Source: Liolophura sinensis
Lineage: Eukaryota; Mollusca; Polyplacophora; Chitonida; Chitonidae
DNA: 64,000 nucleotides
Reading direction: 5' to 3'
NCBI RefSeq assembly: GCF_032854445.1
Contig: NW_027017953.1
Coordinates: 560,501 to 624,500 of the forward strand
How positions within the stretch are numbered: the stretch's first letter is position 1; each line of letters starts with the position of its first letter. Of this stretch, positions 34,962 through 44,057 are shown one piece after another. The position numbers and the translations under genes were made by a program. The notes under the pieces are model-generated. The model did no database searches. It was not told the DNA's origin and saw only the letters and a program-made list of their open reading frames with translations.

Positions 34962-36012
34962 CTCACGTCATGCTGTATATTCTTTGTCTGATGTATGCCG
35001 TCCTCATGCCGTCCTCACGCTGTATATTCTTTGTCTGGTGTATTCCATCCTCATGCCATCCTCATGCCGCCCTCATGCTGTATATTCTTTTTCTGATGTA
35101 TGCCGTCCTCATGCCGTCCTCGTGCGGTCCACATGCTGTATATTCCTGGTCTGATGTATGCTGTCCTCATACTGTATATTCTTTGTCTGGTGTATTCCAT
35201 CCTCATGCCATCCTCATGCTGCATATTCTTTGTCTGGTGTATTCCATCCTCATGCCATCCTCATGCTGTATATTCTTTGTCTGGTGTATTCCATCCTCAT
35301 GCCGTCCTCATGCTGTATATTCTTTGTCTGGTGTATTCCATCCTCATGCCATCCTCATGCCGCCCTCATGCTGTATATTCTTTGTCTGGTGTATTCCATC
35401 CTCATGCCGTCCTCATGCCGCCCTCATGCTGTATATTCTTTGTATGATGTATGCCGTCCTCATGCCGTCCGCATGCTGTCTATTCTTTGTCTGGTGTATT
35501 CCATCCTCATGCCATCCTCATGCTGCATATTCTTTGTCTGGTGTATTCCATCCTCATGCCGTCCTCATGCTGTATATTCTTTGTCTGGTGTATTCCATCC
35601 TCATGCCGTCCTCATGCTGTATATTCTTTGTCTGGTGTATTCCATCCTCATGCCATCCTCATGCTGTATATTCTTTGTCTGGTGTATTCCATCCTCATGC
35701 CGTCCTCATGCTGTATATTCTTTGTCTGGTGTATTCCATCCTCATGCCATCCTCATGCCGTCCTCATGCTGTATATTCTTTGTCTGGTGTATTCCATCCT
35801 CATGCCGTCCTCATGCTGTATATTCTTTGTCTGGTGTATTCCATCCTCATGCCATCCTCATGCCGCCCTCATGCTGTATATTCCTGGTCTGATGTATGCT
35901 GTCCTCATACTGTATATTCCTTGTCTGATGTATTCCGTCCTCATGCCGTCCGCATGCTGTCTATTCCTTGTCTGATGAATGCTGTCCGCATGCTGTCTAT
36001 TCCTTGTCGGGA
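34962..36012. repeat. Minisatellite, 47 bp unit, open in all three plus frames
   Basis: The unit is CTCATGCCGTCCTCATGCTG, TATATTCTTTGTCTGGTGTA, TTCCATC, with an optional extra 12-bp CTCATGCCGCC step. The monomer has no stop in any plus frame. Because 47 is not a multiple of three, each frame cycles through all three readings, producing a 47-residue peptide period and ORFs of 377, 244 and 174 aa. The translation is a Cys/His/Leu-rich peptide with no recognised family, so I call it non-coding. Confidence 0.93.
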
Positions 36013-37324
36013 TGTATTAGCTGGTAAATGGATCAAATCGTGCAGGTTTTGGCAGATAGTTGTTCAGCTGGTTATTCCAGACCTAGAAGGCCGGTTCCAG
36101 TAGCGACATGGCGAAGATCCTGCCTCAATAAAGTACCATGTCAGAGAAACTAAAGACAGTCTGCCCTGTTAAATATGAATGGAGTGATAGAATTAGGTGC
36201 AGGGCTGGTGCACTGTTACTGCCATTATAACCATGTACAGTAAAAACAAAAGTACTTTGATAACCACATGACAAGGTAAGTCACAGGCTATTGTTGCTCT
36301 TGAGTTAGTGAGTGAGTGAAAGTTTTAACATCGCTTTCAACAATATTTCAGTTTTATCGCGACAATAAAACGTCAACTAATCGATCTACTACGGGTAAGT
36401 CATTTACTAGTATTATTGCTCTTGATCTTATACGTACAATATTCTAGAGCACGGGCACGCCATGAATCCGGTGCCCTGCCAATAAATAACGAGTGACAAC
36501 TAAAATTAAAGGCATGTAGCTAAAATATCAAACAAGTCAACAAAAAAGTGCCGTGTATTGAGAAACTGTTTAGCTGATGCATGTACATACGTTAAGGCCA
36601 TGATCAACATGTGAGCTAGGTAGGTGTTGTTATTGCCCCTGTGTCACAGTAAACACGGATACACTGTTTCCGGACGGTGACACTGAGATAAACCTCCTTA
36701 ATACAAACTCTCTCAAAAGTCTTACGGCTATACATACGCCAGCCCACTTGTCCTGTGCCGTCACAAACAATTACTTGACACACACTCGTGACTGTTATGA
36801 ACAACACTATGCATTATTGTATAGATTTGTTTGTTTCTTTGTATCATGGTCTATTATTTATTTATTAATTAGATTGGCGATGACAGCAGTTAGGTTAATA
36901 GCTAAAGGAAGCAGGGTGGAGCCTGGGGTAACACCTCAGGGGAAACAAACCTCCTAACCTAAAGCCGAAACATTCAGCGACAGGTCGATTCTAATTCCTG
37001 TTCCTATAAGCCAAAGTCTAGTCATCTCAAATGAGGTAGTCTTGATATGGCAGTTTTACAATCTGACCGATATCTAGATTTCGTAAAATATTTCAAGCCT
37101 AAAGTTTTTGGCATATAGGAATGTACTTTGGGTGATTGATGAACGAGACGGACAAGAGTCAGCAGTTTCACCTTTGTTTCACTGATTTCATCTTTATACA
37201 CATTATTGCTGAATGACACAACATCCCGTCACTTGTGGCACTTTAAAACCAAACTCGGAAACTTAGACGTGCCAGACTGAGTTGTAATCATGCAGTATCT
37301 ATGGATATGCATCAGCTCAAAGTC
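36013..37324. other. Gene-free stretch
   Basis: Unique sequence containing one reverse SINE-3-type tail (36302-36366). No exon is supported. Confidence 0.5.
36302..36366 (-). mobile_element. SINE-3-type 3' tail, reverse
   Basis: GAGTGAGTGAAAGTTTTAAC followed by ATCGCTTTCAACAATATTTC is the reverse of a tail CTGAAATATTGTTGAAAGCG ... GTTAAA ... (CACT)n. Confidence 0.6.
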
Positions 37325-37485
37325 GGACCTTTCTAACCAGGACACACGTGTAAACTGTATATCGAACTGACACGAGGTGATAACAGGCGTCTAACCAGGA
37401 CACGCGTGTATACTGTATATGGAAACTGACACGAGGTGATAACAGGCGTCTAACCAGGGCACACGTTTAAACTGTACCTGGAAAA
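37325..37485. repeat. 58-bp short array, 2.6 copies
   Basis: TCTAACCAGGACACACGTGT followed by AAACTGTATATCGAACTGAC and ACGAGGTGATAACAGGCG. The last part, GAGGTGATAACAGGCG, is shared with the next array, suggesting a common origin. Confidence 0.9.
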
Positions 37486-37494
37486 AGACGTTTA

Positions 37495-38035
37495 CACATT
37501 AATGTGGAGAAGTGAGGTGGTAGCAGGCGTTTACATGCTGTAGGTATAGCGAGGTGATAACAGGCGTCTACATGCTGTTGGTATAATGAGGGTGATAACA
37601 GGCATCTACATCACGTAGGTATAACCAGGTGATAACAGGCGTTTGCAAACTGTAGGTGTAGCAAGAGTGATAACAGACGTCTACATGCTGTAGGTATGAC
37701 GAGGGTGATAACAGGCATCTGCATGCTGTAGGTATAACGAGGGTGGTAACAGGCGTCTACAAGCTGTAGGTATAACGAGGGTGATAACAGGCGTCTGCAT
37801 GCTGTAGGTATAGCGAGGGGATAACAGGCGTCTACAAGCTGTAGGTATAACGAGAGTGGTAACAGACGTCTACACGCTGTAGGTATAGCGAGGGGATAAC
37901 AGGCATCTACATCATGTAGGTATAGCAAGGGTGATAACAGGCGTCTACAAGCTGTAGGTGTAGCAAGAGTGATAACAGTCTACAAGCTGTAGGTATGCCG
38001 AGGGTGATAACAGACGTCTGCATGTTGTAGGTATA
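37495..38035. repeat. Minisatellite, 37-38 bp unit, about 14 copies
   Basis: The unit is GTGATAACAGGCGTCTACAA followed by GCTGTAGGTATAACGAGG. Variants include TACATG, TGCATG and AGCGAGGG. The 105-aa minus ORF is read-through. Confidence 0.95.
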
Positions 38036-38717
38036 CTGCATAGCTTGGGAACAGCGACATAGCGAAGTGAAAGTAAACGTAAAATTATAACCAATGAACG
38101 CGAGAGCATATGATAATATACATGATGAGCTCCAGTTCCTCGCCTTGGCCATATGACCCGCAAATTGTGACTGGTCCTACCTGGCATAATATCGAACAGT
38201 CTGGGTTAGGTGACAGGTGATGTCGTGCCGTCAGGTAATGGCTCAGGTATAGACCGCGAGAGTAGGAGCGGACACGGAGAGTGCATTGTCACCCGGATAA
38301 GACTCCAAGGGTGGCAACGGCCGGGATGGGGACTTGAGGTGTGTGGGTGTGGCAGCGTGTGAAGTGGTTAATGGTACAACCCATTGGTCTGTGACAGCAA
38401 TTACTTAAACCTCCGCCGGCTGACAATAGCAAGTGGCATACCTGGTCAGATAGAAATTGCAATCACAGACAAATGGTGTTTCCAAACAATAGTGCCGCCT
38501 CCAACGTCACAATGGCGTTACGTCAATACGCCGCAGATTTTAACTCTCTCTATTACAGTGAGCCTGTTTTTATGGCATTGGTGAGAACACAGGATGTAAT
38601 CATAGCAGACAAGCAACTGACAATAAAATGTGAAGTTTGGTATTCCCAGCCAAGTCCCTTCCGAACTCTTAATTGTTTAGGTAGTCTTTGGTATTGACCG
38701 GCCCGGGTTTGATCCCA
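38036..38717. other. Gene-free stretch
   Basis: Unique sequence, somewhat GC-richer near 38200-38360. No exon is supported. Confidence 0.45.
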
Positions 38718-38957
38718 GGGCACAGTTGCTCAAAACTGCTTTGAGACTTATTACCAGATTTAACTTTAAGCCAAAATGTCATTGTTGTGCTTAGCCCCAA
38801 AATAATGGAGTAATACCGTATAAAACATGACCTAAATCTGCTATGCTACACCTTGGCTTTGGACAACTGCCTTGGCTGCTGAATTTGGCTAAATTCGCAC
38901 ACATAAAACCTGAGTTAATACCAGTATTAGCTAATACACTTTCGAACAACTAAGCCC
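38718..38957. mobile_element. MITE-like element, copy 1
   Basis: The left end GGGCACAGTTGCTCAAAACT and the reversed right end GGGCTTAGTTGTTCGAAAGT match as imperfect terminal inverted repeats. Internal landmarks TACCAGATTTAACTT, CCCCAAAATAAT and TTAATACCAGTATTAGCTAA recur in the same order at 50561-50800. Confidence 0.75.
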
Positions 38958-40075
38958 AGATCTGCCGATTTCGATGTGGACCCTCTAACCATTAGGCCAA
39001 CGAAGTGGTCAACTTCAGCTTCTGCAGTCAGTTCATGATTCGCCATCTGTGAATGTTCCGCTCATACCTCTGACACCCAACATCGCTATGCAGGAAACCG
39101 CTCTTAGTAGACAGGGAATTCAACCTGCGAATGACAGCCAGAGAAGGCTGCGAGGCATTTAACTTCTGGCGGGAAAATTCTTGTTGACATCCGTGGAAAT
39201 GTAACGGGCAACGCTCGAACACCACGGCTTGAAAAGTCGGACTGATCCGGAAAACGGAGAAGCATTTAGTGTTTCGTGTCTTTTAACTGCTTGTGAAAGG
39301 AAAATACTGCACACAATACAAGTTTTCTATTCTAGGAATTAAGTAATATATCCATTCTGATATGGCAAGGATCAAGTTTCCTTCTGGCATTATTCAATTT
39401 TTTGCTTTCTCAAATTGTGAATAAACTAAATGAAAATGTGTACTCCAGACTCGTGAGTTTTCTCGTACGGCAAATTCTCATGCTCGCCAGTCAACACTTC
39501 GCCCGCATCAAACTCATTTGCATATCTCCAAGGTCGCTATTTCTATTTTCTCACGACTTTTATTTCGACTGTACCATGGTGACAGTCACCTATTTTGCAG
39601 ATTGCAACAGTCACACACCGTCAGTTCAGCCGACGCATTTTCAATAGAAGTCGGGCGGAGATGTTTTTCATTCACAGCTGTAATCTACTCCAGTTTCTCT
39701 ACATTTCGGTAGTTTCATTTTCATTCCTACTCCAGTTGTTTACAACACTTCCCTTTGGCCAGGTCACCGTCCTTGTTTTCCAGTCGATGCACCTAACACA
39801 CACAAGGCTAGGGTCATGCAATAACCAAGTTCTTAAGCCTGGGGGTGGGGGTGTCTCACCCTAAGGGAGAGGATCCAAAATGTTTCAACCTGAGATGAAA
39901 CCACTGCATGTGTATTGTAAGTACACATGCATTGTAAGACACAATGTAGTTTGTAGTGGCTTGTACAACCGCAGGTACGCCCTACACAACCTGCAGGGAG
40001 AGCCTTCTGTACACGACAGAGTAGACTACGTTCCTCTCAACCATGCACAAACACTCGTCTGCATCAAACTCTTGC
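38958..40075. other. Gene-free stretch
   Basis: The reverse strand of about 38955-39010 reads GGCCTAATGGTTAGAGGGTC, a tRNA A-box-like sequence next to the MITE. No B box was found in place. ORFs (39402-39864) are unrecognised. Confidence 0.4.
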
Positions 40076-40160
40076 TTGATTGGTGTTTTAGGCCATACTT
40101 AAAGACTATTTCACTTATACCGCAGTGGCTAGTATTATGGTGGGAGGAAAGCAGACCCTG
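40076..40160 (-). mobile_element. SINE-2 3' fragment
   Basis: GATTGGTGTTTTAGGCCATA, then CTATTTCACTTATACC and TATTATGGTGGGAGGAAAGC, is a diverged reverse 3' end of SINE-2. Confidence 0.8.
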
Positions 40161-41226
40161 ACGAGGGGAGCATGCCGTTAGAAGAGGGCCAATTAATTCT
40201 GGTCAGTCAATCAAATCTGAACAAACCTTGTGAGTAACAACTATGGTGACATTTGATCTCTATTTACCTGGTCACCAGAACCGCTTAAGTCGGTCAATAC
40301 AAGATTTTCTAATGAAACTTGCAATCTATTTTGTCCTCATTACTCCTGGCAAGTCTGCAAAGGTAGTGAAATCCAACAGCCTGTTGACCAGCCTATACCA
40401 TGAAATGTGGAGACCTGCATACATACAGTGATGACAAGTCGACCATGCCACACAAACGACACATCCTCTTCACAAAGCTAAGATTTCTGCCATCAACAAA
40501 AGACGGGGGTAGATGTCCTTGAACGCACTTAGCTATAGTTTACATTGACAAATACAAGATTACAAGATGAATAAAAACATAGATAGAACACCAAACGAAG
40601 CCAACAACTCTTTGTAGGGATAATCAAGTTTCTTATATATTCTGGTTTGCATAGCATATTTATATACATGGTTATGTCTGAAATCAACCATTCAAATCAA
40701 TACTGCATCCCCAAAAACACATTCTGAAAGACCACATAAATACAAAATATATTCAAACTACAAAATATACAACTGGGAAGCAAACCCTTAAGTTTATGTT
40801 GGGATAACGATTTCATTGTGTACGGTAAGATCCCTTTATACAAACATTTGGATAATGTACAGGTGGATACATCTATGCAAAAGCAGAAATTGGTGAAATC
40901 AAAATTACTGATCAAATGAATTAACCAAACACCTAAATCAGACGTTTTATAGATCATTCAAAACAACTTACAGGTTTACACGGTATTGACTAATTTGCTA
41001 ATTAAGTACAAAAATTTGCTTTAATTTCATAAATAGATATAAAGCCATGCAAAAGTCAAATATTGCCAACCCGTTTTGTACACTAAGAAGCTGTAAGCTT
41101 ATTTTATAAGCTGAACAGCCGTTATACCCCTGCCCACCTTCCTGAATTATTAGTGGTGGTCTAAGCAGGTAATCAGGAGAGGGGCCTTTCTTCTCCCCTT
41201 ACAAGTTACTAGCATGAAATCTTCTG
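40161..41226. other. Gene-free stretch downstream of TGIF
   Basis: AT-rich, no SINE or array. The 86-aa minus ORF (40697-40957) is unrecognised. Some of this could be a long 3' UTR, but nothing shows it. Confidence 0.4.
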
Positions 41227-41232
41227 TTTATT
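41227..41232 (-). terminator. Candidate polyadenylation signal of TGIF
   Basis: TTTATT on the plus strand gives AATAAA for the leftward transcript, about 1.0 kb past the stop codon. It was chosen as the clearest AATAAA seen scanning from the stop; no transcript evidence is available. Confidence 0.3.
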
Positions 41233-41729
41233 TCACAGTTGTATCCCTCTTTAACAATCAACTTTCAACCCTACCCTCCTGGTTTAACAAAAACATAGCA
41301 CCAGTAAAGTATATTTATGACCTTCACAAACTAGAAAACAGCTGATGAAAAACAATTTAAATGAACATCAACTGAAAACACAGGAGAATTGAATTTATGA
41401 CAAGCGTTGTGCTCAGAATCAACTTCCCTAATCGAGTTTGCAATATAACCCAAGATGAAATGACTCAAAAGGTGAAACTAAAAGTGAGATTTGGCAGTGA
41501 CAATGCATAATGTTCATCACAAAAAGGAGGTTAAGAGCACTAAGTTTTAATGTGCTGAAAAACATATCAAATGTAATAAAACACGAACTATGTATCTCAT
41601 AAACAATGTGACCATTACAAAATAACAAAACTGCAACTTCGCGGCACCTTGGTTGGATTAATCACGCTAATGTAAATAACAAATGATGGTAGAATACACT
41701 GATGTAGAATGACAGTTCAAAATAAATGC

Positions 41730-41895
41730 GTGCTGCAGATCGGACGGCCGCGTGAACTCTTCCCCACGCTGTCAAACATGGCCGCCTCCAGTGAGAACGA
41801 GGCTCGGCCACGTGGGCCGCTGACAAAGCCCCGAGTCAAATGCTGGCCAAACAAAGAGCCCGAGCTGGCCGGCCTTCCAAGCGGGATGAATTTTT
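41730..41895. other. GC-rich block in the TGIF 3' flank
   Basis: A sharply bounded GC-rich stretch in AT-rich surroundings, containing GGACGGCCGCGTG and GCTGGCCGGCC. Both strands have short ORFs (75 aa plus, 64 aa minus). It may be a conserved part of the TGIF 3' UTR; no function can be assigned. Confidence 0.35.
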
Positions 41896-42248
41896 TCACT
41901 TTTTTTTTCAAGCAAAAGTCACCTTACCTCGAATAACAGAACTGCGTGTACTATTACTTTCTCCTGCTTTTCATGAAGCAAATATTGACGCCCTCGATAA
42001 AACTGTTCATAATGCTGCCAGATTTTTACAAGGGTTTTGACAGTTGCCGAATAATGTACGTGTAACAGTCGACGATTTCTCACAAGTTCTATGTCGGACA
42101 ATGTGTCAGTATTTACAACCGCGGGTAAAATCCAACATGATAAATTTCACCAAAAAACCATGAAAAGTTGAAACTAACAGCAAAAAATCCGTGTAGTTAC
42201 TGCTTTTCCACAACGCAAGGCACACATGTGTAGATGAAATGTTAAGGA

Positions 42249-43045
42249 TTATAACACTGACTTTGTGTTTTCCTCTCTTTCCGCCTGTTTCTGCTTTTCA
42301 AGTTGACTGATGGCTACATCCACAAGCATGTAGAAACAACGAAACAAGTCCTCTTGTTTTCTTGGAGGTGGGGATGGGGGAGGTGTGTGTAAAGATCTGG
42401 GCGAGCAGTGAGCGTAGGGTAGTGAGTTGTCTTGCCTTTGTCTGTCTGCGGGCATGTGGAGGGACCTACTGCCGCCGTCAGAGCCCGAGTCTGACTCGCT
42501 GTAGTCATCAGACGAGGCCTCGCTGCCCGACAGGTACCCGTCCGTCTCCATGTAGCAGCTGTAAGGCGGAGTGCGACTTGGCAAACTGTCGTTTTCAGAG
42601 TCCACACTATGTTGTCGGTCCCATCGCCTGTCAAAGTCATTTTCGTCTTCTCGACACAGTTTTTTCCTCGACTGCAACTCGTCGCTCGTCTTCTCTCCGG
42701 CGTGTTTGTGTTTTCTCGTAATCGTGTACTGCAGTGGATCCTGGCCATCTCTTTTTATCATTTCCGGCAGAATTCGTCTCCGGGCGTTGATAAACCAGTT
42801 ACAAACTTGCAACACGGTCAGGTTCGCTGCTTTGGCCAGATCAACTTTTTCTTGGTCTGTTGGGTAGGCATTGTAGCGATGATCATACAGCCAAGTTTTC
42901 AGAATTCTCACAGACTCTTTCGGCAGATTTCCTCGTCTTTTTTTAGGGTCGCTGGAATCCATCAGCTCCTCTTTCATATCGAGATCCACTTTTCTCGCCC
43001 CTCGATTGTCAAAGTCCGAGTACCAAATATTTGGAGCAGCTTGAA
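42249..43045 (-). CDS. TGIF: TGIF-type TALE homeobox transcription factor, exon 2 with stop
   Basis: The main coding exon encodes the TALE homeodomain at about residues 53-115 of the predicted 282-aa protein: [10 protein letters not shown] start, three-residue loop extension with AYP (residues 77-79, the TGIF version of the TALE loop), and recognition helix [11 protein letters not shown] (WFINARRR at 101-108). The block after it ([18 protein letters not shown]) is also TGIF-typical. An acidic Ser/Asp-rich stretch and a Pro-rich segment follow. The C-terminal end has [15 protein letters not shown], matching the conserved C-terminal helix of vertebrate TGIFs. No PLDLS CtBP motif is visible. The acceptor is TTTTAG at 43046-43051, and the exon begins in phase with exon 1. 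TGIF proteins are nuclear repressors that bind CTGTCA and restrain TGF-beta/SMAD and retinoid signalling. Family assignment is firm; TGIF1 versus TGIF2 orthology is not implied. Confidence 0.96.
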
Positions 43046-43595
43046 CTAAAATTCAGAAGGAAAAAAAATCATTAACACCATTTTTGTGATATGTACCGGG
43101 AAGTACGAATATTTCACCAAGCGCCATTACTAGCACTTCATAAAAATGACACTAAAATGCAGTGACGCATTTACCCGCCAATTTTGTTTGACAGACAATT
43201 GACAGCCCGCCGAACATTATTCCAAAAGGAAATCTGATAAAAATGGCAATGCATTTTGCTGCGGATATCCCTGATAATCACACCATGAAACATTGTGAAG
43301 CTATGACAATCATTTCAAGGAAGGTAGTGAGAAGTAAACGCTAAATCCACGAACACATGCCACGCCAGTTAGAAAGTGGGCTGTCAAACTTCAGCCCGCC
43401 TGTCAACTGGTGTCCATATCACGGCTCGTCAAATCACACAAAAGACGCAAAATTACCTGAAATACCTAATCTACACGATTCTAGCACATCCCAACCTTAC
43501 AAATTAGATATTTCAGGATGATAACTCTCACACAGTTGCTCCAAAGTCTGTAAAATTCCCAGGTTTTCGTCGAACATATTGAGCGCGAAAGGAAC

Positions 43596-43605
43596 ACCAC
43601 GTGGT
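43596..43605. promoter_or_regulatory. E-box palindrome ACCACGTGGT in TGIF intron 1
   Basis: A perfect 10-bp palindrome with a CACGTG core. The identical 10 bp recurs upstream of the gene at 43884-43893. Confidence 0.4.
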
Positions 43606-43696
43606 CCACCGTACATTCAAACATGGCTTCCTTTCAACGGAACAAAATGTCAAATCTATCCACTCTGTATAGTCTCTAAACTAACGTCAAGCTTAC

Positions 43697-43748
43697 CTCT
43701 GTCGTGCGGCATGACGGAGAATGTATTCACAGGACTTTCGTACATCAT
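43697..43748 (-). CDS. TGIF: TGIF exon 1 (start codon and first 17 codons)
   Basis: Two consecutive ATG codons (43748 and 43745) open a 52-nt coding stretch reading MMYESPVNTFSVMPHDR plus one base. It ends at a strong donor AGAG/GTAAGC (donor G at 43696). The single leftover G joins TT of exon 2 to make a Val codon and keeps the frame through the homeodomain, giving a 282-aa protein with a 651-bp intron. The first 50 residues (including [15 protein letters not shown]) are not familiar from vertebrate TGIFs. No in-frame stop was found just upstream, so a longer 5' exon cannot be excluded; exon pairing is inferred from phase and splice sites only. Confidence 0.75.
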
Positions 43749-43883
43749 CGTGAGCGATTTCGCTGAGAATTTTGTACAATTTGTGAGGAAAATGTCGATG
43801 TGCGGTACAATCCACTGAAAAGCACGCCGTCACTCTGCTGGCATTTACCGCGTGTGTAGTATTTTTTTGTTTGACAGATGAAT

Positions 43884-43934
43884 ACCACGTGGTGTATTTG
43901 CATATAAATAGGACCGGTCCATTATTTGGCGGGA
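43884..43934. promoter_or_regulatory. Upstream TGIF elements: E-box, octamer, TATA-like box, E2F-like site
   Basis: In 51 bp there are ACCACGTGGT (43884-43893), the octamer ATTTGCAT (43896-43903, ATGCAAAT on the gene strand), an AT-rich TATAAATA (43903-43910; plus-strand orientation, so its use by TGIF is uncertain) and TTTGGCGGGA (43925-43934), close to the E2F consensus. They lie 140-190 bp upstream of the predicted ATG. Confidence 0.4.
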
Positions 43935-44057
43935 GATTGAAGTCAGGGGGGGAAACAGGTTTGTGGCTACTTGTTGAATGGTAAATGACATTTCCGTACT
44001 GTCAAGCGTGACATAATTGACCAGCCTGGGGCTTGAATTTGACAGTGGTTTTGACAG

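Larger units (their letters stand above)
43188..44057. promoter_or_regulatory. Cluster of eight TGIF-binding heptamers over the TGIF promoter and intron
   Basis: CTGTCAA or its complement TTGACAG occurs at 43188, 43199, 43381, 43400, 43871, 43999, 44039 and 44051. Six of the eight form three close pairs (start-to-start spacing 11, 19 and 12 bp). Four lie in intron 1 and four upstream of the start codon. CTGTCA is the recognition core established for TGIF homeodomains. In two cases (43188, 44051) the sequence is TTGACAGAC, overlapping a CAGAC SMAD element. Confidence 0.6.

Noticed and set aside
34962-36103. 377-aa ORF, the longest in the window, as a gene
   Set aside because: It is read-through of a 47-bp tandem array. 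All frames are open and the sequence has no family signature, no splice or promoter context.
42314-42748. 144-aa minus ORF and the plus ORFs overlapping the TGIF exon
   Set aside because: Shadows of the TGIF frame. The homeodomain lies only in the 42249-43045 frame.
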